NCBI RefSeq assembly: GCF_000758705.1
Contig: NZ_CP009287.1
Span: 7,068,001-7,132,000, forward strand
Direction of reading: 5' to 3'
DNA length: 64,000 bases
Origin: Paenibacillus graminis
GTDB lineage: Bacteria > Bacillota > Bacilli > Paenibacillales > Paenibacillaceae
Numbering within the stretch: position 1 is the first letter of the stretch; every line of letters begins with the position of its first letter. The notes below the pieces were generated by a model. The model was not told where the DNA came from. It did not search any database and worked only from the letters and a program-made list of their open reading frames with translations. The position numbers and the translations under genes were made by a program. Positions 51,279-61,109 of the stretch are shown piece by piece.

Positions 51279-53078
51279 CTACATCCCTGCCTGCTTCGCA
51301 AGGAACTCCGCCGGGCGGTCCAGCTCATACAGTCTGCGGTAACGGGATTCACTTGCCAGCAGCTCCGCATGAGTGCCGCGCATCTCCACGGTTCCATTTT
51401 CCATGAAAATCACTTCGTCCATCTGCTCCGCACCTACCAGATGATGCGTTACCCAGATCAGCGTCTTATCCGCCATTGCGGCGAACATCGTTGCCAGCAG
51501 CTCGCGCTCTGTGCGCGGATCAAGGCCGACGGTAGGCTCATCCAGAACTACGGCTGGAGTATTCTGCAGCAGTATGCGGGCCAGGGCGATCCGCTGGCGC
51601 TCCCCGCCGGAGAAACGTTGTCCGGCCTCACGCACCGATGTATCGTAACCTTCCGGCAGCGAGGAGATCAGATCATCCAATTGAGCAAGCTTTCCAGCTT
51701 GCTTAACCTCTTCATCGGAAGCATCCGGCTTGCCCAGCCGGATATTGTTAGCAACTGTTGTGTCGAACAGATGCGGGCTCTGGTTAAGGACAGCGATCAG
51801 CTTCGGAATATTCTCTCCATAGGCGGAAGCATCGATGCCATTAATCACAGCAGACCCTACAGAAGGGGGAATCACTCCCTGGATCACCTTCAACAGCGTG
51901 GACTTGCCCGCTCCGCTGCGGCCGATAATGGCAATCTTCCGTCCCTGCGGGATATCAAGCGTCAGATCCTGAATAGACCAGTCGTCCCCCGAAGCGTAGC
52001 GGTATCCTGTGTTTTTCAGCTGGATATGCGCTTGCCGGGTCTCCTGGATCTTCCCGGCAGCAGCCTTTGCAAGAGCTGCAGTCTCCGCATTTTCCGCTGC
52101 TGCCCCGGCTCCCGGCATGGCCTCTTTCGCTTCTTCCACACCATTCAGCCGCTCCAGCGAATTGCGGTACTGTGGAATCTTCTCTATCGCCTCCGAGACC
52201 GGAAGGAAGGCATCTGCCACCGGGAACACCACCAGAACGAACGCTGCAATCAGCGTTCCGGCAATGGCACCGCTCTGATACTCTCCAGCGGCCCAGTAGA
52301 TGACCGATAAGACTGCAATCCCTACAACGGCCTGCCCGATAAACATCCGGGCGCGCGCCCATCTGCGGAGGGCTCCGTCTGTGCGGGCGACCACTCTCTC
52401 ATCCGCTTCATAAGTGGCCACGAACTGGCTCTGCCGTCCGCTGATGACCCAATCGCCCATACCCAACACGGCGTCAGTCAGCTTCTGGTAGAGCCGGTTG
52501 CGCTCCTGCTTCACCATCCGCTGCCGTGATTGTGTCAGCAGCAGGGAGACCAGCGGGAGGACAACTACAAGCACCAGCATATACAGTCCCATCAGCAGCG
52601 CAAAAGCCACATCGAACGTGCCCAGCGAAATGATGGCGGCAGCATAGATCAAGAGTGCGATAATACTTGGAAATACAGTACGCAGGTACACATTCTGCAA
52701 ATATTCAATATCGTCAGCGAGCATACCCAGAATATCCCCGGTACGGAAGCGAGAAGACAGGAACAGTGCCTGCGGTTCGAGAATATTGTACAGCCGGATA
52801 CGCATCTTCGAGAGAATCCGAAGAATCGTATCATGCGAGACAAGCCGTTCCACATAGTGGATCACCGCCCGGCTGGTCCCGAAGGTGCGCACGCCAACGA
52901 TCGGTACATAGATCATCAGGATATTTTCCGGCGGGATGGAAGCTTTGGAAATCAGGAATCCCGAGGTGTACATCAGGGAAGAGGCTGAGAAAATAGTCAG
53001 CGCACCCAAGGCAATAATCAGCAGAAACCGCCAGAAATAAGAATTGAAATAGGGAGCAAACCATCCTTCACGTTTCAA
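51279..53078 (-). CDS. cydC: Thiol reductant ABC exporter subunit CydC
   Basis: A 599-residue half-transporter: six membrane segments (residues 15-320), then an ATPase with Walker A GRSGAGKST (about 385), signature FSGGERQRIALARILLQ, and LDEPTVGLD. With CydD it exports cysteine/glutathione or supplies haem-related redox control needed to assemble cytochrome bd. Starts four bases before the cydD stop (ATGA). Last gene of the cyd operon. Confidence 0.93.
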   Translation of the reverse strand: MKREGWFAPYFNSYFWRFLLIIALGALTIFSASSLMYTSGFLISKASIPPENILMIYVPIVGVRTFGTSRAVIHYVERLVSHDTILRILSKMRIRLYNILEPQALFLSSRFRTGDILGMLADDIEYLQNVYLRTVFPSIIALLIYAAAIISLGTFDVAFALLMGLYMLVLVVVLPLVSLLLTQSRQRMVKQERNRLYQKLTDAVLGMGDWVISGRQSQFVATYEADERVVARTDGALRRWARARMFIGQAVVGIAVLSVIYWAAGEYQSGAIAGTLIAAFVLVVFPVADAFLPVSEAIEKIPQYRNSLERLNGVEEAKEAMPGAGAAAENAETAALAKAAAGKIQETRQAHIQLKNTGYRYASGDDWSIQDLTLDIPQGRKIAIIGRSGAGKSTLLKVIQGVIPPSVGSAVINGIDASAYGENIPKLIAVLNQSPHLFDTTVANNIRLGKPDASDEEVKQAGKLAQLDDLISSLPEGYDTSVREAGQRFSGGERQRIALARILLQNTPAVVLDEPTVGLDPRTERELLATMFAAMADKTLIWVTHHLVGAEQMDEVIFMENGTVEMRGTHAELLASESRYRRLYELDRPAEFLAKQAGM

Positions 53079-54838
53079 TGGATTCCCTCCAATTGACTTT
53101 GAATAAGCTCATAATAGGCACCCTTACGGGCTGTAAGCTCTTGGTGTGTACCAACCTCAGCCACTTGACCCTGCTGCATGACGACAATGAGATCCATGTC
53201 AAGCATCCAGTGCAGCCGGTGGGTAGCCAGGAATACCAGCTTGCCCTCAAACAGCGGCAGCATCGTTTCCTTTAGCTCGTACTCCGTCTCGATATCCAAA
53301 TGAGCGGTCGGCTCATCCAGCAGCATGACCGGACGGCTGTTCAGCAGGGCGCGGGCCAGCGCTACACGCTGCTCCTGCCCGCCGCTGAGGGAACGCCCGC
53401 CGCCGCCAATCATTTCGTCCAATCCGCCCGGAAGTGAAGCTACCAGCTTGGATAAGCCTGCAGCGGCGACCACTCCAGCAACCGCTTCATTTGTCGCTTC
53501 AGGGTAATAAAAGCGCACATTATCCGCAAGCGTACCGCTGAAAATATAAGGGCGCTGCGGAATATAAGAGGTCTGCTGGCGCCATTCCTCATCTGTAAGC
53601 GCGGTGACCCTGTTGCCGTTCACCTCAATCGTGCCGGATGTAGGATGCAGGAACCCGCCCAGAATATCCACCAGCGTGGACTTCCCGGCACCACTCTCAC
53701 CGATGATTCCAATTTTGGCATTTCCTCTAAACTCCAGATCCACACCGGAGAGTGAGGGAATTCCGCCTGCTTCATATTTCACGCCCACCTGATGAAGTGC
53801 AAGCATGCTATCCTTCTGCCAGGTGAATACAGCAGTTTTGGCTGTATCTGTTCCTGAAGCTGTAACTCCAGCAACATTCAGCAGCTCGGCCTCCACCGTC
53901 TTCCGGTCGATAATACTCTTCATGGCTTCTCCTGCTTCCTTGCCGTCAAGTGTAGCATGGAAGTCAGCACCCACCAGCCGGACCGGCAGAAAATATTCCG
54001 GGGCCAGGATCAGAATCGTCAGTCCGGTGACCAGGGTCATCTGTTCATTGACCAATCGGAGCCCCAGGCTTACGGCTACCGAAGCCACAGACAGCATCGT
54101 GAAGAAGTCCATAGCAAACGAAGATAGAAATGCCACGCGCAGCGTACGCATGGTTGCCGAGCGGTAGCGGTCACTGACCGCGGCAATGCTCTCGCTGTGG
54201 CTGCGGCTGCGGCCAAGGAACTTCAGCGTTTCCAGACCGCGCAGCGAATCCACAAAATGATTGGACAGAGTGCGATACGATTTTAACTGACGGTCCATCT
54301 GCTTGCGGGCCGTCATCCCGATTAGAATCATAAAGACAATAATGATCGGCATTGTCAAGGTAAGAATAACACCGCTTGATGTATCCTGAGTGTAGACATA
54401 CACCAGCAGCAGCGCCGGTGTAACCGCCATCCCCACCATCCGGGGAATAATCAGCTCCAGATAGGTCCGGAACTTGGTTACTCCTTCAAGCACAAGCGTG
54501 ACCAGATCGCCGGTTCCCCGGTTGCCTGCCAGCCTTGGCCCCAGCTGGAACAGCTTGTCCATCATTTGTCTTCTCATGCTGCTGCCGGTTGCTTCCGCGA
54601 AGCGGTATGATACACGGCTCATCAGCATGGCGCTGGCATGGCGCACCAGAAACGCAAGAAGGAACAAGAGCAGTTTCGCCCCTTGTTCCTTCAGCGGTTC
54701 TCCCGCAAACAGCGCAGAGACCCCTTCTGCAAGAGATTTAGCCAGCAGAAGAATGGACAGGCTTTGCACCAGGGTAAGGAAGCCGACGATCAGAAAGACC
54801 GGCTTAACTCCTTTGTACCCAAGCAAATTTTTATCCAT
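53075..54838 (-). CDS. cydD: Thiol reductant ABC exporter subunit CydD
   Basis: 587 residues: a six-segment membrane part, then Walker A GESGAGKST (about 370), signature SLSGGQEQRVALARALL, and LDEPTAHLD. It forms a heterodimer with CydC. The ATG overlaps the cydB stop by one base (TAATG), and its own end overlaps cydC, so the four genes are tightly coupled. Confidence 0.93.
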   Translation of the reverse strand: MDKNLLGYKGVKPVFLIVGFLTLVQSLSILLLAKSLAEGVSALFAGEPLKEQGAKLLLFLLAFLVRHASAMLMSRVSYRFAEATGSSMRRQMMDKLFQLGPRLAGNRGTGDLVTLVLEGVTKFRTYLELIIPRMVGMAVTPALLLVYVYTQDTSSGVILTLTMPIIIVFMILIGMTARKQMDRQLKSYRTLSNHFVDSLRGLETLKFLGRSRSHSESIAAVSDRYRSATMRTLRVAFLSSFAMDFFTMLSVASVAVSLGLRLVNEQMTLVTGLTILILAPEYFLPVRLVGADFHATLDGKEAGEAMKSIIDRKTVEAELLNVAGVTASGTDTAKTAVFTWQKDSMLALHQVGVKYEAGGIPSLSGVDLEFRGNAKIGIIGESGAGKSTLVDILGGFLHPTSGTIEVNGNRVTALTDEEWRQQTSYIPQRPYIFSGTLADNVRFYYPEATNEAVAGVVAAAGLSKLVASLPGGLDEMIGGGGRSLSGGQEQRVALARALLNSRPVMLLDEPTAHLDIETEYELKETMLPLFEGKLVFLATHRLHWMLDMDLIVVMQQGQVAEVGTHQELTARKGAYYELIQSQLEGIH

Positions 54839-55854
54839 TAGTATTCAAGATGCTCCTTCTCGTGAACCCGTTTATGGAAGACGAAATAGCTCCAGATCTG
54901 ATAACCCAGCACGAACGGCAGCAGCGACAGCGCCACAATCGTCATCACCTTCAGCGAATAATGGCCGGAAGCCGCATTCGTAATTGTCAGGTTAAAGGCT
55001 TGATCCAGCGAGCTGATCATGACCCGCGGGAACAGTCCGACAAAGATAGAAACCACCGACAGAGCCATGACTGCACCAGTCATTCCGAAGGCCAGCCCGT
55101 CTCTCTTCTTGCTCATGAAGTAGCCGGACAGCACGTAAGCAGCAATGCCAAGAATAACAATGACAAGCAGCAGCGCTCCGCGTTGTTCAAATACATCCGT
55201 CATATAATACGTCATAACCACAAAAGCGAGCAGCAGCGCGGCCAGCGGGAACAACAGCTTCTGCGCCATCTTACGCGCGCGTTCCTGCAAATCACCAACT
55301 GTACGCAGTGTAGTGAACATCAGCCCATGAACAAGGCAGAGCAGCACTACAGTAATTCCGGCCACTACCGTATAGACATTCACAATATCAAAGAATCCGG
55401 CATACATCTGCATATCGCCGTCGATTGGCAGCCCTTTGATGAAGCTGGCGAACACTACAGCAAGCAGGAACGGCGGCAGGAAGCTGCCTAAGAAAATGCA
55501 GACATCCCAGGTTTTCTGCCAGGCCAGCGAGTCTCTTTTGCCCCTGAATTCAAAGGCCACACCACGGGCAATCAGCGCCAGCAGCGCGAATACAAAAGGA
55601 ATATAGAATCCGCTGAAAAGCGTGGCATACCAGTGCGGAAAGGCAGCAAACATCGCCCCGGCGCCTGTAATCAGCCATACTTCATTAGCATCCCAGAACG
55701 GCCCGATCGAATTAATCAGCACCCGGCGCTCCGTATCATTCTTGGCCAGAATCTGGGTTTCCATCCCTACTCCGAAGTCAAAGCCTTCAAGAAAGAAGAA
55801 ACCGACAAACAGCACAGCAATCAGTACAAACCACAATTCATTAAGAGAAAGCAT
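54838..55854 (-). CDS. cydB: Cytochrome bd ubiquinol oxidase subunit II
   Basis: 338 residues from ATG 55854, six bases after aggagg; this start lies inside the end of cydA (14-bp overlap). Typical CydB features are FFLEGFDFGVG and PFWDANEVWLITGAGAMFAAFP. It has about nine membrane segments and pairs with CydA in the terminal oxidase used at low oxygen. Confidence 0.95.
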   Translation of the reverse strand: MLSLNELWFVLIAVLFVGFFFLEGFDFGVGMETQILAKNDTERRVLINSIGPFWDANEVWLITGAGAMFAAFPHWYATLFSGFYIPFVFALLALIARGVAFEFRGKRDSLAWQKTWDVCIFLGSFLPPFLLAVVFASFIKGLPIDGDMQMYAGFFDIVNVYTVVAGITVVLLCLVHGLMFTTLRTVGDLQERARKMAQKLLFPLAALLLAFVVMTYYMTDVFEQRGALLLVIVILGIAAYVLSGYFMSKKRDGLAFGMTGAVMALSVVSIFVGLFPRVMISSLDQAFNLTITNAASGHYSLKVMTIVALSLLPFVLGYQIWSYFVFHKRVHEKEHLEY

Positions 55855-57244
55855 GGGATCCCTCCTTGTTATACGGATCATGGGATTCGCCGTGATCGTT
55901 ATCCATGGCGTAAGGACCTTTTTTGATCACCTTGATGAACAAGCCAACCAGTACTAAACCAAGGATGGCATAGATTGCTGTAAAAGAAATTACCGAGAAC
56001 AGTACCTGTCCGCTCGTAATATTAGGAGATACACTATCCTCTGTAGTCATTAATCCAAATACCGTCCATGGCTGACGCCCCATCTCTGTCATAATCCAGC
56101 CTGACGTATTGGCAATCGGCGGAAGCAGCAGACCCCAGAACATAAAGCGCATGAACCAGGTATTCGGACGTTCCATCTTCTTGCGCCACATCAGGTAGAT
56201 GGCATATACCCCCAGCACAATCATCAGCGATCCTGCCGCAACCATGATCCGGAAACTCCAGAACGTCGTGCGGACCGGTGGAATATAGTCACCAGGACCG
56301 TATGCTTGTTCATATTCAGCCTGCAGCGTGTTCATGCCTTTAACAGATCCCGAAAACTTACTGTAGGAGAGAAAGCTCAGCATATATGGAATTTTCACTT
56401 CATGGGTACTTATTTTATTATCAGGGTCAATTTTTGCAATAACCGTCCAACCTGCCGGGTCACCGCTGTCGTCCCACAGTCCTTCGGAAGCAGCCATCTT
56501 CATCGGTTGAGTCTCAACCAGATACTGTGCCTGGGCATGACCCGCAATGGCTACGCCAAATGAAGAAATGATGCCGACAATGGCAGCAATCTCAAACGAT
56601 TTGCGGAAAAAGGAAACATCCTGTTTCTTCAGCAATTTATAAGCACTGATGCCGGTAACCAGGAAAGCACCTGTAGCGTAAGCGGCAAGAACCGTGTGCG
56701 GAAACTCGACCAGCAATTGTCCGTTCGTAACGAGTGCCCAAATATCATTCATTTCCGCCCGTCCATTATTGACAGCAAAGCCTACCGGATGCTGCATAAA
56801 CGAGTTAGCCAGCAGAATCCAGAAAGCCGACAGCATGGTTCCGAGCGCCACCAGCCAGATGGAGAGCAGGTGAACGCGTTTGGATACCTTATCCCAGCCA
56901 AAAATCCAGATTCCAATAAACGTGGACTCCAAAAAGAATGCAAGCAGCGCTTCAATCGCCAGTGGAGCCCCAAAGACATCACCGACAAAACGGGAGTAGT
57001 CCGACCAGTTCATCCCGAACTGAAACTCCTGCAATATTCCTGTCACTACGCCCACAGCGAAGTTAATCAGGAAAAGCTTTCCCCAGAACTGCGCCATTCT
57101 TTTGTACTCATCATTGCCTTTTCTGACATACATCGTCTCCATGATTGCAATCAAGAGCGCGAGTCCAATTGATACCGGTACAAAGAAATAATGAAAAATT
57201 GTCGTCGACGCAAATTGTATACGCGACAGCATCACTGTATCCAT
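55841..57244 (-). CDS. cydA: Cytochrome bd ubiquinol oxidase subunit I
   Basis: 467 residues from ATG 57244 (MDTVMLSRIQFASTTIFHYF; ggggag five bases before). It carries the haem-ligand His regions, GRQPWTVFGLMTT and the Q-loop (short form, as in Firmicutes). First gene of the operon. Two palindromic boxes upstream point to redox/oxygen control. Confidence 0.95.
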   Translation of the reverse strand: MDTVMLSRIQFASTTIFHYFFVPVSIGLALLIAIMETMYVRKGNDEYKRMAQFWGKLFLINFAVGVVTGILQEFQFGMNWSDYSRFVGDVFGAPLAIEALLAFFLESTFIGIWIFGWDKVSKRVHLLSIWLVALGTMLSAFWILLANSFMQHPVGFAVNNGRAEMNDIWALVTNGQLLVEFPHTVLAAYATGAFLVTGISAYKLLKKQDVSFFRKSFEIAAIVGIISSFGVAIAGHAQAQYLVETQPMKMAASEGLWDDSGDPAGWTVIAKIDPDNKISTHEVKIPYMLSFLSYSKFSGSVKGMNTLQAEYEQAYGPGDYIPPVRTTFWSFRIMVAAGSLMIVLGVYAIYLMWRKKMERPNTWFMRFMFWGLLLPPIANTSGWIMTEMGRQPWTVFGLMTTEDSVSPNITSGQVLFSVISFTAIYAILGLVLVGLFIKVIKKGPYAMDNDHGESHDPYNKEGSHAFS

Positions 57245-57306
57245 ATTTCTCCCCTTCCTTCTTCCCATTCGATATGTCTATTCTGTCAAAAATTCAAAGG
57301 GTAAAG

Positions 57307-57322
57307 TGTGATATTTATCACA
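57307..57322. promoter_or_regulatory. FNR/Crp-type box upstream of cydA
   Basis: tgtgatatttatcaca: TGTGA-N6-TCACA, a perfect match to the FNR/Crp consensus, 63 bp before the cydA start. Confidence 0.75.
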
Positions 57323-57357
57323 TTATACACCCTATTTGGGCTTAGAATTCAATAAAT

Positions 57358-57375
57358 TTGTGACAAATATCACAA
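57358..57375. promoter_or_regulatory. Rex/FNR-type box upstream of cydA
   Basis: ttgtgacaaatatcacaa: also close to the Rex consensus TTGTGAANNNNTTCACAA. Centre-to-centre distance to the first box is 52 bp, about five helical turns, so loop or side-by-side binding on the same face is possible. Confidence 0.7.
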
Positions 57376-57390
57376 TATTACCTCCAGAAA

Positions 57391-57420
57391 GCAAAAAAAA
57401 TAAGACGGTTTAACCGTCTT
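57391..57420 (-). terminator. Intrinsic terminator of ydjO
   Basis: aagacggtt / aaccgtctt stem, followed on the minus strand by a run of eight Ts. It also separates the ydjO transcript from the cydA control region. Confidence 0.85.
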
Positions 57421-57467
57421 GGATGTATTCATTATTCTATTGATGTCTTGACTCATAAAGGCATTGG

Positions 57468-57698
57468 TCAGGTAATGGAAATACCCTTCTTCAGCGATTT
57501 CAGATCGCCATTGGAATTGAGCAGCTGTGGCAGCATCTTCATACTGCGCTCCATTGGGGAGTGACAGAGACGGCAAGAAGGCGCATGTTCAAATGCGAAA
57601 TTATCCCTCATCCATCCATTACATCCATCGTTGGTACAGGCCCAAATTGCGGTATTTTCCTCCGGCACTTCCTCCAAAGGTTTCTTCCGGTAGTTCAT
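57468..57698 (-). CDS. ydjO: Cold-inducible protein YdjO-like
   Basis: 76 residues with ACTNDGCNGWMRDNFAFEHA and PSCRLCHSPM: two cysteine pairs forming a zinc ribbon. It follows the YdjO family, which is cold-induced in Bacillus. Ribosome site gggagg. It lies just downstream of the cold-shock gene on the same strand. Confidence 0.8.
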   Translation of the reverse strand: MNYRKKPLEEVPEENTAIWACTNDGCNGWMRDNFAFEHAPSCRLCHSPMERSMKMLPQLLNSNGDLKSLKKGISIT

Positions 57699-57843
57699 TG
57701 CCGTTCCTCCCTTCCTTTATGTCACAAGTTGAGAATCCAGACAAGTAGAAACGACATTGCCGTCCCTGATAATAAGGACGGCAACCGTTTCACGAGTAAT
57801 ATAAGGACCGTTATTGCATGAAGCCTATCATTCCTTATATTTT

Positions 57844-57880
57844 AAAAAAAGACCGTCCCAACTCTTACAAGCGGGACGGC
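57844..57880 (-). terminator. Intrinsic terminator of the cold-shock gene
   Basis: On the minus strand gccgtcccgct pairs with the ggacggt side around a loop, then seven Ts. Confidence 0.8.
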
Positions 57881-57891
57881 ATCTTCTATTA

Positions 57892-58092
57892 TTACAGTTT
57901 TACAACGTTTTCGGCTTGTGGTCCACGGTTGCCTTGAACAACGTTGAATTCAACGCGTTGGCCTTCGTCCAAAGTTTTGAAGCCGTCGCCAGTAATAGCG
58001 CTGAAGTGAACGAATACGTCGCTTCCGCCTTCAACTTCGATGAAACCGAATCCTTTTTCTGCGTTGAACCATTTAACTGTACCTGTTTGCAT
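57892..58092 (-). CDS. cspA: Cold-shock protein (CspA family)
   Basis: 66 residues: a single OB fold with RNP1 KGFGFIEV and RNP2 VFVHFSAI. It binds single-stranded nucleic acid and acts as an RNA chaperone. I chose ATG 58092 after ggaggtaacacac. The upstream region to 58487 (about 400 bp) has no other gene and probably includes a long leader, as is common for cold-shock genes. Confidence 0.95.
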   Translation of the reverse strand: MQTGTVKWFNAEKGFGFIEVEGGSDVFVHFSAITGDGFKTLDEGQRVEFNVVQGNRGPQAENVVKL

Positions 58093-58399
58093 GTGTGTTA
58101 CCTCCACAAATTTAAATTAATATGTTCTTTTTATCTTCAAACAAAGAAAAAATTCACACATTGAAAAAGGTTGTACTCCATTTGACAGCCCTTTTCAATA
58201 CGAGAATTAGGTATCAATTGTATGATTAAGTTTATGTTACCACACCTCAATAACAAAGGCAAGCTGTCATATCCGAATATCTCCGTTTTTTCACTTATTA
58301 GGTTAACTTTCCAATGTAAGGGCTGCCAGTGTGCTGAATACATTTAATTTTTAACCTTTACAGTATCATTTACCCCATATTCACCACTTAGAAACGGGT

Positions 58400-58433
58400 G
58401 CCGTCCTTAAATAAATAAAGTGATAAGAACGGC
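58400..58433 (-). terminator. Hairpin downstream of htrA
   Basis: gccgtcctta / taagaacggc stem with one wobble; no T-run on the minus strand, so only a possible terminator. Confidence 0.4.
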
Positions 58434-58487
58434 CTAACCGCTTCCTTCATGTGACTGCTTTTTTATTATATACTGCCCGAACAGCTT

Positions 58488-59732
58488 TTATTCCTCCGGC
58501 TTCTCAAGAAGTTTCACCGTGACCTGCTTCACTTCTCCATTGCGGTAAAAGGTGATCTTGAGATCATCTCCGATCTTGGTGTGATCATAGAGATACTTGC
58601 GCAAGGAGAGCGTGGAGGTAATGGACTGGTTATCAAATTTCGTGATTACATCATTGAACTGTAAACCGGCAACCTTCGCTGGTCCAACCGCATCCAGTAC
58701 AACGACTCCGTCCTTTACACTGGTCGGCAGGTTCAACTCTTTGCGTTGATCCTCCGCCAGCGGCACATAAGGATTGTTCAGATCAACTGAATAGACGCCT
58801 AGGTAAGAGCGGGCAATTTTGCCTTTGGCTGCCAGTTCATCCGCCGTTTCCATCACATGGTTGGCCGGAATTGCGAAACCAAGCCCTTCCACACCAGTGT
58901 CAGAAATCTTCATAGTATTAATACCGATCACCTTGCCATTCAGATCAACCAGCGCACCTCCGCTGTTGCCTTCGTTAATCGCGGCGTCAGTCTGAATAAC
59001 CTCCTGCTCCCAGTCATATACGCCATCCTGGTTCAAGGATACAGGAATCGTCCGTTCCGTATAGCTGACGATTCCTGAGGTCAGCGTATCTCCCAGCCCC
59101 AGGGGGTTGCCGATGGCAATGACGGTCTCTCCCAGCCGGAGTTTGGAAGAATCCCCAATCTGGGCAACCGTATTAATGCCTTCCGCATCGATGGAGAGCA
59201 CTGCAATATCGCTGACTTTATCCGCTCCGATAAGGGTTGCCTTGCGGGTCTCCCCGTCAACCGTTACCACTTCCAGCTTGCCGGCGCCTTCAATCACATG
59301 GTTGTTCGTAATGATAAATGCCTTGCCGTCGTCCTTCTTATAGATAACTCCCGACCCGAGTGCTGATTCATCGAGAATATTAAGTTCCTTGTTATCTTCC
59401 TTATGATTAATAATACTTACTACCGCAGGGCGTACAAGAGCGGCAGCCTGAATAATCCGGTCATAGGGATCACCGCTGCTTGCAGCAACCTTGCCGATTA
59501 CCGCCGGTGATTCGGCTTTTTCATGGGTCAGCTGTCCTGTCACCAGACTGAACAGAAGCACCGCCGTCACTGCACTGGCTACAGAACAGATCATCGCTAC
59601 CTGCCATGTTGCCAGACCTCTCCGCGACCTGCGCGGCCATTTGTGCCCGCCTGATCCGCTTGAGGCTTCATGCATTTTGCTTCTGCGCCGTGATACTTTT
59701 GTGGAATAGAAATCATCATCAAACAGTCCCAC
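58488..59732 (-). CDS. htrA: Membrane-anchored serine protease HtrA/DegP-like (YycK)
   Basis: 414 residues from a GTG at 59732 (gagagg nine bases upstream). A cytoplasmic N terminus, one membrane segment (about 45-67), then a trypsin-like domain with the catalytic His (TNNHVIEG, about 146), Asp (DIAVL, about 176) and Ser (NEGNSGGAL, about 259), and a C-terminal PDZ domain. It degrades misfolded extracytoplasmic proteins. Position next to walJ matches the Wal locus of other Firmicutes. Confidence 0.93.
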   Translation of the reverse strand: MGLFDDDFYSTKVSRRRSKMHEASSGSGGHKWPRRSRRGLATWQVAMICSVASAVTAVLLFSLVTGQLTHEKAESPAVIGKVAASSGDPYDRIIQAAALVRPAVVSIINHKEDNKELNILDESALGSGVIYKKDDGKAFIITNNHVIEGAGKLEVVTVDGETRKATLIGADKVSDIAVLSIDAEGINTVAQIGDSSKLRLGETVIAIGNPLGLGDTLTSGIVSYTERTIPVSLNQDGVYDWEQEVIQTDAAINEGNSGGALVDLNGKVIGINTMKISDTGVEGLGFAIPANHVMETADELAAKGKIARSYLGVYSVDLNNPYVPLAEDQRKELNLPTSVKDGVVVLDAVGPAKVAGLQFNDVITKFDNQSITSTLSLRKYLYDHTKIGDDLKITFYRNGEVKQVTVKLLEKPEE

Positions 59733-60109
59733 CGTTACATCCTCTCCCCTCTATTGCTACTGCATTCAAGACCTGAACGCCAAGCAACCACGCCCGAGTT
59801 AACCTCATCTTCTCTTAGACTCCAGGAAGCGCTAAAAGGTTTCAGCTTATTTATTAACCATATAAGTACAGGGGCAGAGCACACATCTGTCTTTCGACTC
59901 TTGCAACCTAGCGATTTGGTATTACTGTTTTTCAGGAATATTTTGCAGCCTAAAAGACTATAATAATAGAAGCGAGGAAGCTGAATACCTATCTCATTCT
60001 TACTATTTGATTGTATCACACACAGATGTCGTACCGTATTTTTTCTGATGTAAAATCCATGTAAATTATTTCATGCTTTGATCCGTTTCCAGCTTAAGGA
60101 GGAGTACTA
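59733..60109. other. Intergenic region between htrA and a small divergent gene
   Basis: It must carry the promoters of htrA (leftward) and of the 68-residue gene (rightward, with aaggagg at its ribosome site). Open frames in the stretch lack ribosome sites and look like shadows. No operator was recognised. Confidence 0.4.
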
Positions 60110-60316
60110 ATGGAATCTTTTTCGACCAGTATGGATCTGGTGCAATTTATCGGCAAGCTGGGCGATCTTAAGGATGAGCACTATCATCTAATTCTTGTCC
60201 AGAGCGCCATCATCGAGCTGATGATTGACAAGGGCTTCTTCTCACGCCAGGAGCTGGAACGCAAGATTACGGAAATGGATCAGCTTATGACTGGCTCACC
60301 TTATCCCATGGCGTAG
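60110..60316 (+). CDS. Small hypothetical protein (68 residues)
   Basis: MESFSTSMDLVQFIGKLGDL..., a largely helical acidic protein with an excellent ribosome site (aaggaggagtacta). No metal-binding or membrane motif. Its end overlaps the walJ 3' end by 32 bp in opposite orientation. Family not known. Confidence 0.6.
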   Translation: MESFSTSMDLVQFIGKLGDLKDEHYHLILVQSAIIELMIDKGFFSRQELERKITEMDQLMTGSPYPMA

Positions 60317-61091
60317 GCCGGTCGTAGTAGGTATCGCATAGCCTGAACTCGCTGTCTTTGAAAAAACAGCCCCGGTCTTCCATCGCTCCGCGCACAGACA
60401 TTTTGGCCAAGTCCATCATATTGTGGTCCCGGCTCAGGTGTGCCAGATACGTGCGTTTGGTCCGTCCTGTAAGGATTTCACTCAGCGCCGCGCCAGCCGC
60501 CTCATTGGACAGATGGCCCAGATCGCCGAGAATCCGCCGCTTCGTGTTCCAGGGATAACGTCCCATTCGCAGCATTTCGATATCATGATTGGCTTCAAGC
60601 ACAAGGACATCGGCATCGGAGATCGCCGTACGAACTTTGTCGCTGACATATCCCAAATCTGTCGCCACACACAATTTCTCTTTGCCATCGTAAAAGTTAT
60701 ACCCTACCGGCTCAGCCGCATCATGCGAGATCGCGAACGACTCTACCCGCAGACTGCCAAAATCCCTATACTGCCCTGTCTCCAGAACAACCCGGTTCTG
60801 CTCGGCAATATTGCCGATCCCCTTCTCAATCGCCCCCCAGGTGTTCGTGTTGGCATAGATCGGAAGATCATATTTGCGCGCCATCGCCCCAAGTCCCTTA
60901 ATATGATCCGAATGCTCATGCGTAACCAGAATGCCATCGATATCCTGTCCGGTCAGCTCACGAATGGCCAGCAGCTCATCAATCCGCTTTGCGCTGAGCC
61001 CCGCGTCGATCATTAGCGTCGTTTCACCATTGCGCACCACCGTCACGTTCCCGGTAGAACCGCTGGACAGCACTGTAAATGATATACCCAT
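60285..61091 (-). CDS. walJ: MBL-fold metallohydrolase WalJ (YycJ)
   Basis: 268 residues: SSGSTGNVTVV at the start and the metal motif THEHSDHIKG (about residue 58). YycJ-type proteins are 5'-exonuclease-like MBL enzymes implicated in coordinating cell division with wall metabolism and in DNA repair. Member of the walRK-yycHIJ operon. Confidence 0.93.
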   Translation of the reverse strand: MGISFTVLSSGSTGNVTVVRNGETTLMIDAGLSAKRIDELLAIRELTGQDIDGILVTHEHSDHIKGLGAMARKYDLPIYANTNTWGAIEKGIGNIAEQNRVVLETGQYRDFGSLRVESFAISHDAAEPVGYNFYDGKEKLCVATDLGYVSDKVRTAISDADVLVLEANHDIEMLRMGRYPWNTKRRILGDLGHLSNEAAGAALSEILTGRTKRTYLAHLSRDHNMMDLAKMSVRGAMEDRGCFFKDSEFRLCDTYYDRPTPWDKVSQS

Positions 61092-61109
61092 TTCTCTCCC
61101 CTGCTCCTT

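Noticed and set aside
59735..60019. 94-codon frame upstream of htrA on the minus strand
   Set aside because: No ribosome site, overlaps the htrA promoter region, composition not protein-like.
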